DNA of 9,788 nucleotides from Pseudomonadota bacterium (GCA_021845555.1 JAJZVS010000119.1:1-9788); one strand, 5' to 3'; positions 1 through 6,570 are shown, numbered from the stretch's first letter. Program-made: numbers and translations. Notes: a model not told the origin generated them from the sequence alone.

Positions 1-20
1 GTGCTGTGGGAGGGAGTGGT

Positions 21-91
21 GGCTTCGCCAGGAAGGGGGCGCAACCCTGCCGTTGGATTGGTCCGTGTCGCGCCCCCTTCCTGGCGAAGCC
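21..91. repeat. Perfect 22-bp inverted repeat with 27-nt loop
   Basis: Bases 21-42 (starting GGCTTCGCCAGG) are the exact reverse complement of bases 70-91, leaving a 27-base loop at 43-69. A perfect 22-bp arm is very unlikely by chance even in GC-rich DNA. In RNA it would form a very stable hairpin, but no T tract follows, so it is not a classical intrinsic terminator. It may be a REP-like or MITE-like element, or a processing/stability hairpin for the transcript of whatever gene lies upstream. It is the first of three consecutive palindromes in front of ntrC. Confidence 0.9.
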
Positions 92-97
92 GTCAGC

Positions 98-153
98 GGG
101 GTCCAGGGGACCAGTCCCCTGGCGGGGGGTCCAGGGGGGCAGCGCCCCCCTGG
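98..153. repeat. Twin palindromes, REP/BIME-like
   Basis: Two perfect hairpins follow one another: CCAGGGGA (103-110) pairs with TCCCCTGG (115-122) across a 4-base loop, and CCAGGGGGGC (131-140) pairs with GCCCCCCTGG (144-153) across the 3-base loop AGC. Both are preceded by the same 12-base direct repeat GGGGTCCAGGGG (98-109 and 126-137), so the unit appears duplicated. This architecture resembles the paired REP sequences (BIMEs) of bacterial intergenic regions. From memory, similar GGGTCCAGGGG-type palindromes are common between genes in Acetobacteraceae and related families; I cannot check copy number here. No transposase is present in the window. Confidence 0.8.
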
Positions 154-194
154 CCTTGCTTGCCTTCCCCTGGCACCCGTTCCCCCTTCGCGTC

Positions 195-198
195 AGGA
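195..198 (+). promoter_or_regulatory. Ribosome binding site deciding the ntrC start
   Basis: AGGA at 195-198 lies 7 bases before the ATG at 206 but only 1 base before the ATG at 200. The spacing favours 206 as the real start, and that choice also places the phospho-acceptor at Asp54. Confidence 0.55.
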
Positions 199-205
199 CA
201 TGCCG

Positions 206-1651
206 ATGACTCCGCCGACCGTATTGATTGCCGACGACGATCGTTCGATCCGCACCGTGCTGACGCAGGCGTTGGGGCGTGCCGGCTATCAGGTGCGTTC
301 GACCGGCCATGCCGCGACGTTGTGGCGGTGGGTGGAGGATGGCGAGGGTGATCTGGTGATCACCGACGTGGTGATGCCGGACGAGAACGGCCTCGATCTG
401 ATTCCGCGCATCCGCCGCATCCGTCCCGATTTGCGGGTCGTGGTGATGAGCGCGCAATCGACCTTGATCACCGCGGTGAAGGCGGCGCAGCGCGGCGCGT
501 TCGAGTATTTGCCGAAGCCGTTCGATCTCGATGAGCTGCTGAGCGTGGTGGGCCGCGCGCTGGCGGTGCCGCCGGTGCCGATCGAGGTGGCGGCCGAGCC
601 GCGGGATGCCGACGAGCGCCTGCCGCTGATCGGCCGCAGCCCGGCGATGCAGGAGATCTACCGGACCATCGCGCGCCTGACGACCGCCGATCTGACCGTG
701 ATGATCAACGGCGAGTCGGGCACCGGCAAGGAACTGGTGGCGCGTGCGCTGCATGATTACGGCAAGCGCCGCGCCGGCCCGTTCGTCGCGGTGAACATGG
801 CGGCGATCCCGCGCGAGCTGATCGAGAGCGAATTGTTCGGCCACGAGCGCGGCGCGTTCACCGGCGCGCTCAATCGCACCCAGGGGCGGTTCGAGCAGGC
901 CGCCGGCGGCACGTTGTTCCTCGACGAGATCGGCGACATGCCGCCCGAGGCGCAGACGCGGCTGTTGCGCGTGTTGCAGGAGGGCGAGTTCACCTCGGTG
1001 GGCGGGCGCCAGCCGATCAAGGCCAATGTCCGCATCGTCGCCGCCACCCATCGCGACCTGCGCATGTCGATCCGCCAGGGGTTGTTCCGCGAGGACCTGT
1101 TCTACCGGTTGAACGTGGTGCCGATCCGCCTGCCGCCGCTGCGCGAGCGGCTGGAGGACATTCCCCCGCTGGCGCGCCACTTTCTCGACCGCGCGCGCGA
1201 GGATGGGTTGGCGGCGAAATCGCTCGATGCGGCGGCGCTCGAGCGTCTGAAGCAGCACCGCTGGCCGGGCAACGTGCGCGAGCTCGAGAACCTGATGCGC
1301 CGGCTGGCCGCGCTGCATCCGGGGGAGACGATCGGCGCCGATGCGATCGCCGCCGAACTCGCGGAAGCGGCGCCGCCGCCCGAGGCCGCCGCCGCCGCCG
1401 GGCCGGAGCCGCTGGCGCGCGCGGTGGAGCGCCACATCCGCGCCTTTCTCGCCGCGCATGACGGCGGCGCCGCGCCGTCCGACGTCTACGACCGGATCAT
1501 CTCCGAGGTGGAACGGCCGCTGATCCGCCTGACGCTGGCGGCGACTCGCGGCAACCAGATCAAGGCCGCGGCGATGCTGGGCCTCAACCGCAACACGCTG
1601 CGCAAGAAGATCCGCGACCTGGAGATCCCGGTGGTGCGGGGGGGGATGTGA
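206..1651 (+). CDS. ntrC: Nitrogen regulation response regulator NtrC (sigma54 activator)
   Basis: NtrC is phosphorylated by its partner kinase under nitrogen limitation and then drives sigma54 RNA polymerase at nitrogen-assimilation promoters. The 481-residue protein has three parts. An N-terminal receiver carries the acidic pocket at Asp10-Asp12 and the phospho-acceptor Asp54 (TDVVMPDENG). A central AAA+ domain has Walker A GESGTGKE (169-176), the sigma54-contacting loop GAFTGA (216-221), Walker B with Asp240-Glu241, and the FREDLFYRLNVVP region. After an Ala/Pro-rich linker, a C-terminal Fis-type helix-turn-helix (AAMLGLNRNTLRKKI) binds DNA. Length and domain order match the family. An open frame reaches further upstream, but that extension only translates the palindrome region, so it is rejected. 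The usual partner ntrB is not visible in the 205 bases upstream and may lie outside the window. ntrY follows immediately. Confidence 0.95.
   Translation: MTPPTVLIADDDRSIRTVLTQALGRAGYQVRSTGHAATLWRWVEDGEGDLVITDVVMPDENGLDLIPRIRRIRPDLRVVVMSAQSTLITAVKAAQRGAFEYLPKPFDLDELLSVVGRALAVPPVPIEVAAEPRDADERLPLIGRSPAMQEIYRTIARLTTADLTVMINGESGTGKELVARALHDYGKRRAGPFVAVNMAAIPRELIESELFGHERGAFTGALNRTQGRFEQAAGGTLFLDEIGDMPPEAQTRLLRVLQEGEFTSVGGRQPIKANVRIVAATHRDLRMSIRQGLFREDLFYRLNVVPIRLPPLRERLEDIPPLARHFLDRAREDGLAAKSLDAAALERLKQHRWPGNVRELENLMRRLAALHPGETIGADAIAAELAEAAPPPEAAAAAGPEPLARAVERHIRAFLAAHDGGAAPSDVYDRIISEVERPLIRLTLAATRGNQIKAAAMLGLNRNTLRKKIRDLEIPVVRGGM
1638..1645 (+). repeat. Eight-G homopolymer at the ntrC/ntrY junction
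   Basis: Eight consecutive G residues lie within the final codons of ntrC and directly before the ntrY start codons, so the tract also serves as the purine-rich ribosome binding site for ntrY (GGGGA, 1642-1646). A slip of one base would change the last NtrC residues and remove the overlap with the stop codon. Confidence 0.7.
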
Positions 1652-1653
1652 CC

Positions 1654-4017
1654 ATGGGCCCGCCGCGGGCGATGCTCGCGCCGGACGGGCCGACCGGCTC
1701 CGCCCCGGCCGGGCAGGAGCCGCCGGCCACCCCTTTGGCCACCCCACCCCCCCCTGGGACCCAGTCCCCGGCGCTCCCTGCGCCCGCCCCGCCGCCACCG
1801 CGCGAGGCGGAGGAACCGGCGCGCAGCCGCTCCAGCCGGATCGCCGACCTGCTGCTCGGCCGGGCGGTGACGGTCGGGCTGGTGGTCCTCGCGCTCGGCG
1901 TCGGCATCGGCACCTTCGTGATGCTGGCGCGCGGCGCGTCCTTCGCGGTCGATCCCGGGGTGAGCGTCGGGCTCGTGTGGGCCAATCTGTCGGTGCTGCT
2001 GCTGCTGGGCGCGGTGCTGGCCGGGCGGCTGACGCGGGTGTGGGCGGAGCGCCGGCGCGGGGCGGCCGGGGCGCGGCTGCACGTGCGGCTGGTGCTGCTC
2101 TACAGCGGCGTCGCGGTGGCGCCGTCCATCGTCGTCGCCGGCTTCGCGGTGGCGTTCTTCCATTTCGGCATCCAGGCCTGGTTCAACGATCCGGTGCGCA
2201 CCGCGATCAGCGAGTCGTTGCAGGTCGCGCGCGGCTACCTGGAGGAGCACCGCGACAACATCCGCGCCGTGGCGCTGGAGATGGCCAACGACCTCAATCG
2301 CGCCGGCACGCTGCTGACCATCGACCCGCGCGCCTTCGCCCGCGTGCTGGCGGCGCAGACCACCTTGCGCGGCCTGACGGAGGCGGTGATCTACGATCCG
2401 ACCTCCGACCAGGTGATGGCCTCGGCGGGGCTGTTCGGCGGCATCGGCGCCTCCCCCCCGCCGCGCTGGGCCACCTTGCAGGCGATGAAAGGCGATGTGG
2501 TGGTGCTCGACTCCGCGGACGGCACCGGGGTGCGCGCGCTGGTGACGCTCGATTCCACGCCGCCGCTGATCCTGATGGTGGGCCGGCCGGTCGATCCGCA
2601 GATCCTGCACTATATGCAGCGCACCGAGAGCGCGGTGGCGCAATACAAGCGCCTGGACGCCAACCGATCGTGGTTGCAGGTGGCGTTCGCCTGGATCTTC
2701 GCCCTGGTGGCGTTGCTGGTGCTGTCGGCGGCGGTGCTGATCGGGCTGTTGATGGCCAACCACATCGCCCGGCCGATCGGGCGGCTGATCCAGGCGGCCG
2801 AGCGGGTGCGCGGCGGCGACCTCACGGTGCGGGTGCCCGAGCGCGCCGCCGCGGCCGACGAGATCGCGGTGCTCTCGCGCGCCTTCAACCGCATGACCGG
2901 GCAGTTGGCCGCGCAGCGAGCCGAACTGATGGCCGCCTATCGGCAGATCGACGAGCGCCGGCGCTTCACCGAAACGGTGCTGTCGGGCGTCTCCGCCGGG
3001 GTGATCGGGCTCGACCGGCAGGGCCGCATCGAACTGCCGAACCGCGCCGCCGACGATCTGCTCGGCGCCGACCTGCTCGCCGCCAGCGGCAAGCCGCTCG
3101 GCGAGGCGGTGCCCGAGTTCGCGCCCCTGCTCACCGCCGCGCTCGCCGCCCCGGATCGCGCCCAGACCGGGGAGATCGTGATCGGCCCGCCGTCTCGCCG
3201 GCGCACCCTGCTGGTGCGGATCGGCGCCGATCTGTCCGGCGAGCGGGCGGAGGGGTTCGTGGTGACGTTCGACGACATCACCGAATTGCAGGCGGCCCAG
3301 CGCAAGGCCGCCTGGGCCGACGTGGCGCGGCGTATCGCGCACGAGATCAAGAACCCGCTGACGCCGATCCAGCTTGCCGCCGAGCGGCTCAAGCGCCGGT
3401 TCGGGCGCGAGATCACGTCGGACCCCGAGACCTTCGCGCAATGCGCCGAGACGATCGTCCGCCATGTCGGCGACATCGGCCGCATGGTCGATGAGTTCTC
3501 CGCCTTCGCCCGCATGCCTACCCCGGTCATCAAGCCCGAGGACATCGGCCGCATCGCGCGCGAGGCGCTGGTGCTGCAGAAGACCGCCCGGCCGCAGATC
3601 GCGTGGCGGAGCGAGATCCCCGAGCAGGGGCCGGTGGCGCCCTGCGACCGGCGGATGCTGCGCCAGGCGCTGACCAACCTGCTCGCCAATGCCGCGGACG
3701 CCGTGGTGATGCGTCCGCGCGGCCCGGAGGAGGCGGCGGGGGGCGTCGCCGGACACATCACCGTGACGGTGCGCGCGGAGGCGGACCAGGTGCGCATCAT
3801 GGTGTCCGACGACGGCATTGGCCTGCCGCAGGAAGATCGCGCGCGGCTGACCGAGCCCTATGTGACGCACAAGCCGAAGGGCACCGGACTGGGATTGGCG
3901 ATCGTGAAGAAGATCATGGAAGATCATGGCGGCGTGCTGGCGCTCGACGACCGGACGGACGGTCCGGGCGCGGTGGCTTCCCTGGTGCTGCCGATGAGGA
4001 TGGCCGATGCCGCATGA
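1654..4017 (+). CDS. ntrY: Membrane sensor histidine kinase NtrY
   Basis: NtrY is the inner-membrane kinase of the NtrY/NtrX pair, linked to nitrogen metabolism and, in some alphaproteobacteria, to oxygen/redox and envelope control. From the ATG at 1654 it is 787 residues. A proline-rich cytoplasmic tail (about 20-50) precedes three membrane segments (about 72-92, 105-125, 144-170), a periplasmic region and a fourth segment (about 343-367). HAMP (about 368-420) and PAS-like (about 438-545) domains follow. The kinase core has phospho-acceptor His563 in AHEIKNPLTPIQ, an N box around Asn675-Asn679, DDGIGLP, and the G box KGTGLGLAIVKK (Gly743-Gly747). A GTG at 1648 overlapping the ntrC stop is an alternative start; the GGGGA 7 bases before 1654 favours ATG. 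The gene overlaps ntrX by 11 bases, implying coupled translation. The long proline tail is unusual (see findings). Confidence 0.95.
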   Translation: MGPPRAMLAPDGPTGSAPAGQEPPATPLATPPPPGTQSPALPAPAPPPPREAEEPARSRSSRIADLLLGRAVTVGLVVLALGVGIGTFVMLARGASFAVDPGVSVGLVWANLSVLLLLGAVLAGRLTRVWAERRRGAAGARLHVRLVLLYSGVAVAPSIVVAGFAVAFFHFGIQAWFNDPVRTAISESLQVARGYLEEHRDNIRAVALEMANDLNRAGTLLTIDPRAFARVLAAQTTLRGLTEAVIYDPTSDQVMASAGLFGGIGASPPPRWATLQAMKGDVVVLDSADGTGVRALVTLDSTPPLILMVGRPVDPQILHYMQRTESAVAQYKRLDANRSWLQVAFAWIFALVALLVLSAAVLIGLLMANHIARPIGRLIQAAERVRGGDLTVRVPERAAAADEIAVLSRAFNRMTGQLAAQRAELMAAYRQIDERRRFTETVLSGVSAGVIGLDRQGRIELPNRAADDLLGADLLAASGKPLGEAVPEFAPLLTAALAAPDRAQTGEIVIGPPSRRRTLLVRIGADLSGERAEGFVVTFDDITELQAAQRKAAWADVARRIAHEIKNPLTPIQLAAERLKRRFGREITSDPETFAQCAETIVRHVGDIGRMVDEFSAFARMPTPVIKPEDIGRIAREALVLQKTARPQIAWRSEIPEQGPVAPCDRRMLRQALTNLLANAADAVVMRPRGPEEAAGGVAGHITVTVRAEADQVRIMVSDDGIGLPQEDRARLTEPYVTHKPKGTGLGLAIVKKIMEDHGGVLALDDRTDGPGAVASLVLPMRMADAA
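1725..1784. repeat. Short repeats and dyads inside the 5' end of ntrY
   Basis: Within the proline-rich N-terminal coding region lie a 9-base direct repeat GGCCACCCC (1725-1733, 1737-1745), an eight-C tract (1747-1754), a dyad CTGGG-A-CCCAG (1754-1764) and a second dyad GGCGC-TCCCT-GCGCC (1770-1784). The stretch GGGACCCAGTCCCCGGCG (1756-1773) closely resembles GGGGACCAGTCCCCTGGCG in the palindrome cluster upstream of ntrC, including the order of two hairpins. It may be a degenerate palindromic element carried in frame. Confidence 0.5.
3996..4000 (+). promoter_or_regulatory. Ribosome binding site for ntrX inside ntrY
   Basis: GAGGA at 3996-4000 sits 6 bases before the ntrX ATG at 4007. It lies within the last codons of ntrY, consistent with coupled translation of the kinase and its regulator. 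Confidence 0.6.
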
Positions 4018-5410
4018 GATCCTGATCGTCGACGACGAACCCGACATCAGGGTGCTGATCGAGGGCATCCTGCGCGACGAAGGCTTCGACACCGCCGTCG
4101 CGGGCGACTCGGACCAGGCGCTGGCGGTGTTCCGCGCCCGCCGGCCCTCGCTCGCCATCCTGGACGTGTGGTTGCAGGGGTCGAAGCAGGATGGCCTCGG
4201 CATCCTGGCGGCACTGCACCGCGAGGAGCCGCAGGTGCCGGTGGTGATGATCTCCGGGCACGGCACGATCGAGATGGCGGTGCAGGCGATCCAGCACGGC
4301 GCCTATGATTTCATCGAAAAGCCGTTCGAATCCGATCGCCTGCTGCTGGTGGTCCGCCGCGCGCTGGAAGCCGCGGCGCTGGCGCGCGAGAACGCCGAAC
4401 TGCGGCTGCGCGCCGGGCCCGAGACGACGCTGACCGGCGCCTCCGCCGCGATCGGCGCGGTGCGGGCGCAGATCGAGCGGGTGGCGCCCACCGGCTCGCG
4501 GGTGCTGATCCAGGGGCCGGCCGGTTCGGGCAAGGAGGTGGCGGCGCGGATGATCCACGCCCGCTCCCGCCGGGTCGGCGGACCGTTCGTGGCGCTGAAC
4601 TGCGCCACCCTGGCGCCGGCCCGGTTCGAGGAGGAGCTGTTCGGCCTGGAAGCCGGCACCGACCCCGCCGCGCACCCGCGCCGCGCCGGCGTGCTGGAAC
4701 GCGCGCATGGCGGCACCTTGCTGCTCGACGAGGTGTCCGACATGCCGCTCGAAACCCAGGGCAAGATCGTGCGGGTGTTGCAGGATCAGGCGTTCGAGCG
4801 GTTGGGCGGCTCGGCGCGGGTGAAGGTGGATGTACGGGTGCTGGCGGCGACCAACCGGGATCTGTCCAATGAGATCGCCGCCGGGCGGTTCCGCGAGGAT
4901 CTGTTCTATCGCCTGTCGGTGGTGCCGCTGCGCCTGCCGGCGCTGCGCGAGCGGCGCGAGGACATCCCGGCGCTGGCACAGCAGTTCATGACCCGCTCGG
5001 CCGAGGTCTCGGGGATGCCCGCGCGCGAGCTGTCGGCCGACGCGACGACGGCGTTGCAGGCCTACGATTGGCCGGGCAACGTGCGGCAGTTGCGCAACGT
5101 GATCGACTGGCTGCTGATCATGGCGCCGGGCGGGCCGGCCGATCCGATCCGCCCGGAGATGCTGCCGCCGGAGATCGGCGCCGGCGCCCCTGCCCTGCTC
5201 ACGCTCGACCCGGCGGCCGATATCATGGCGCTGCCGCTGCGCGAGGCGCGCGACCTGTTCGAGACCCAGTATCTCCAGGCCCAGCTGCTGCGCTTCGGCG
5301 GCAATATCAGCCGTACCGCGCAGTTCGTGGGGATGGAGCGCAGCGCGCTGCACCGCAAGCTGAAGCAGCTGGGCGTGAACTCGGACGAGCGGGAACGGAT
5401 CGGCGGGTAG
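4007..5410 (+). CDS. ntrX: Response regulator NtrX
   Basis: NtrX is the partner regulator of NtrY. The 467-residue protein has a receiver domain with acidic pocket Asp9-Asp10 and phospho-acceptor Asp53 (ILDVWLQGS, an NtrX-typical context), then an AAA+ domain with Walker A GPAGSGKE (170-177) and Walker B Asp241-Glu242. FREDLFYRLSVVPLRLP and a C-terminal Fis-type helix-turn-helix (ISRTAQFVGMERSALHRKL) follow. In the position of the sigma54-contacting loop, after ELFG (210-213), the GAFTGA motif is absent and residues 214-228 read LEAGTDPAAHPRRAG. As I recall for other alphaproteobacterial NtrX proteins, this implies action without sigma54, by direct promoter binding. It is the last gene of the ntrC-ntrY-ntrX operon. 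The trkA/hfq genes that often follow ntrX in this class are not here; hemF lies convergently instead. Confidence 0.95.
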   Translation: MPHEILIVDDEPDIRVLIEGILRDEGFDTAVAGDSDQALAVFRARRPSLAILDVWLQGSKQDGLGILAALHREEPQVPVVMISGHGTIEMAVQAIQHGAYDFIEKPFESDRLLLVVRRALEAAALARENAELRLRAGPETTLTGASAAIGAVRAQIERVAPTGSRVLIQGPAGSGKEVAARMIHARSRRVGGPFVALNCATLAPARFEEELFGLEAGTDPAAHPRRAGVLERAHGGTLLLDEVSDMPLETQGKIVRVLQDQAFERLGGSARVKVDVRVLAATNRDLSNEIAAGRFREDLFYRLSVVPLRLPALRERREDIPALAQQFMTRSAEVSGMPARELSADATTALQAYDWPGNVRQLRNVIDWLLIMAPGGPADPIRPEMLPPEIGAGAPALLTLDPAADIMALPLREARDLFETQYLQAQLLRFGGNISRTAQFVGMERSALHRKLKQLGVNSDERERIGG

Positions 5411-5428
5411 CGCCGGCTATGGTTTTGA

Positions 5429-5443
5429 GGGCGTGAGTCGCCC
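5429..5443. terminator. Weak dyad between convergent ntrX and hemF
   Basis: GGGCG (5429-5433) pairs with CGCCC (5439-5443) around a TGAGT loop in the 65-base gap between the convergent stop codons. No T tract follows on either strand in the required position (TTTT lies before the stem on the + strand). It might assist termination in both directions, but the evidence is thin. Confidence 0.2.
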
Positions 5444-5475
5444 CCTCCGACGTTTCCGCCTCGGGCGATCCCGCG

Positions 5476-6438
5476 CTACGGCCAACGGGCCTCCGGCGGC
5501 AGGCTCATCAGGATCGCGTCGATATTGCCCCCGGTGCGCAGGCCGAACAGCGTGCCGCGGTCGTACAGCAGGTTGAACTCGACGTAGCGCCCGCGGCGGA
5601 CGAGTTGGTGCAGCCGGTCCTCCTCGGTCCAGGACTCGCCCATCCGGCGGCGGACGATGGCTGGATAGACCGCCAGGAAGGCCTCGCCCACGTCGCGGAC
5701 GAAGGCGAAATCCGCCGCCGCGTCGCCGCTTGCGTGGTGGTCGAAGAAGATGCCGCCGGCGCCGCGCGGCTCGTCGCGGTGCGGCAGGTAGAAGTAGCGG
5801 TCGCACCAGGCCTTGAACTCCGCGTAGTAGGCGGGATCGTGGCGGTCGCAGGCGGCGCGGAACGCGGCGTGGAAATCCGCCGCGTCCTGGCGCGACTCGG
5901 CGGCTTCCAGGCGCATCGGCGTCAGGTCGCCGCCGCCGCCGAACCAGCCCTTGGTGGTCACCAGCATGCGGGTGTTGAAATGGACGGCCGGCACGCGGGG
6001 GCTCGCCATGTGCGCGACCAGGCTGATGCCGCTGGCCCAGAAGCGCGGGTCTTCCGCGGCGCCGGGGATCTGGGCGGCGAATTCGGGGGCGAAGCGTCCC
6101 TCGACGGTGGAGACGTTGACGCCCACCTTCTCGAACACCCGCCCATGCATCAGACGCATTTCGCCGCCGCCGCCGGGCGTTCCGTCCGCGGTGGGCCGGG
6201 TCCAGCTTGTGGCGGCGAAGCGGCCCGAGGGGGTGCCGCCCAATGGAGTGCCCGATGGGGTGCCCGATGGGGTGCCCGATGGGATGTGAGAGGAGGCGGC
6301 TTCGTCCTCGATCGCTTCGAAAGCGGCGCAGATGCGGTCGCGCAGCGCTTCGAACCAGGCCCGGGCCTGTGGCTTCAGCGCCACATGCGGTGGGGGGACT
6401 GGCGCATCGGCGGGCGATCGGTCGGGGGAAAGGGTCAT
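5476..6438 (-). CDS. hemF: Oxygen-dependent coproporphyrinogen III oxidase
   Basis: HemF converts coproporphyrinogen III to protoporphyrinogen IX with O2, a late step of haem synthesis in the cytoplasm. The 320-residue protein carries the family landmarks: GGGGEMRLMHGRVFEKVGVN (89-108), FNTRMLVTTKGWFGGGGDLTP (154-174) and the family signature at 209-233, which reads KAWCDRYFYLPHRDEPRG and then AGGIFFD. The conserved C-terminal block RYVEFNLLYDRGT...GGNIDAILMSLPP is also present. AAGG 5 bases before the ATG at 6438 supports the start. Residues 52-72 form an SGTP-rich insert between the first helix and the conserved SWTR segment, encoded by a 12-bp tandem repeat, and make the protein slightly longer than usual. 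The gene is divergent from petBC, which encode haem proteins. Confidence 0.96.
   Translation of the reverse strand: MTLSPDRSPADAPVPPPHVALKPQARAWFEALRDRICAAFEAIEDEAASSHIPSGTPSGTPSGTPLGGTPSGRFAATSWTRPTADGTPGGGGEMRLMHGRVFEKVGVNVSTVEGRFAPEFAAQIPGAAEDPRFWASGISLVAHMASPRVPAVHFNTRMLVTTKGWFGGGGDLTPMRLEAAESRQDAADFHAAFRAACDRHDPAYYAEFKAWCDRYFYLPHRDEPRGAGGIFFDHHASGDAAADFAFVRDVGEAFLAVYPAIVRRRMGESWTEEDRLHQLVRRGRYVEFNLLYDRGTLFGLRTGGNIDAILMSLPPEARWP
6243..6290 (-). repeat. 12-bp tandem repeat inside hemF
   Basis: Four consecutive 12-base units are read on the + strand as ATGGAGTGCCCG, two exact copies of ATGGGGTGCCCG and ATGGGATGTGAG. They lie in frame in hemF and encode repeated Ser-Gly-Thr-Pro. Unit length is a multiple of three, so copy-number change would keep the reading frame. 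Confidence 0.85.
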
Positions 6439-6450
6439 CGGGGCCTTGTT

Positions 6451-6467
6451 CCTGGCATCGGGCCAGG
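6451..6467. promoter_or_regulatory. Dyad CCTGGC-N5-GCCAGG, possible operator at hemF
   Basis: A perfect 6-bp inverted repeat with a 5-base spacer lies 13 bases upstream of the hemF start codon. It overlaps a possible - strand -10 box (TATCCT, + strand AGGATA at 6465-6470). The placement would suit a repressor site or a hairpin in the hemF 5' leader. It matches no named operator that I recognise. Confidence 0.35.
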
Positions 6468-6494
6468 ATAGCCCGTTGCCGCGGCGTGTTGCAG
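6465..6494 (-). promoter_or_regulatory. Weak candidate promoter for hemF
   Basis: Read on the - strand, CTGCAA (6494-6489), 18 bases, then TATCCT (6470-6465) gives 3/6 and 4/6 matches to sigma70 boxes. Transcription would begin about 20 bases before the hemF start codon. The -35 hexamer is the same six base pairs used by the candidate petBC promoter on the other strand. Confidence 0.22.
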
Positions 6495-6517
6495 GGGCGA
6501 AGGCGGCTCCCTATGAT
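6489..6517 (+). promoter_or_regulatory. Candidate sigma70 promoter for petBC
   Basis: TTGCAG (6489-6494) and TATGAT (6512-6517) are separated by exactly 17 bases. The -10 box matches consensus at 5 of 6 positions and the -35 keeps the conserved TTG. TATGAT stands out in this GC-rich gap between divergent genes. Transcription would start near 6524, giving a leader of about 265 bases before petB. Confidence 0.45.
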
Positions 6518-6522
6518 GCGCC

Positions 6523-6570
6523 GACCGCGGCCGGGTGCCGCGCGCCGGCCGGGCCTGAGCCCGGGCGGTC
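6523..6570 (+). promoter_or_regulatory. Structured 5' leader element upstream of petB
   Basis: GACCGC (6523-6528) is complementary to GCGGTC (6565-6570), enclosing CCGG/CCGG pairing (6531-6534 with 6545-6548) and a perfect hairpin CCGGGC-CTGA-GCCCGG (6549-6564). Together these could form a three-way junction beginning right at the predicted transcription start. Short GC pairings are common in such DNA, so the fold is only a suggestion. Confidence 0.3.

Noticed and set aside
151..190. A sigma54-type promoter (TGGCAC at 171-176) before ntrC
   Set aside because: The required TTGC-like -12 element at the fixed distance is absent; the sequence there is a run of C.
53..205. Longer NtrC reading frame starting at 53
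   Set aside because: The added 51 residues merely translate the palindromes, while a ribosome binding site and the family-typical N-terminus support the start at 206.
1486..4266. A 926-codon open frame on the - strand opposite ntrY
   Set aside because: It lies antisense to a clearly identified kinase, its His/Arg/Gln/Gly-rich product has no recognisable domain, and long antisense frames are expected in GC-rich DNA with few stop codons.
3914..5353. A 479-codon open frame on the - strand opposite ntrX
   Set aside because: It is a shadow of ntrX with the same skewed His/Arg/Gln composition and no recognisable domain.
5411..5475. A strong bidirectional terminator between ntrX and hemF
   Set aside because: Only a 5-bp stem with no properly placed T tract is present, so it is listed only as a weak dyad.
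6243..6290. Tandem repeat as a CRISPR array
   Set aside because: The units are 12 bases, contiguous without spacers, and in frame within hemF.
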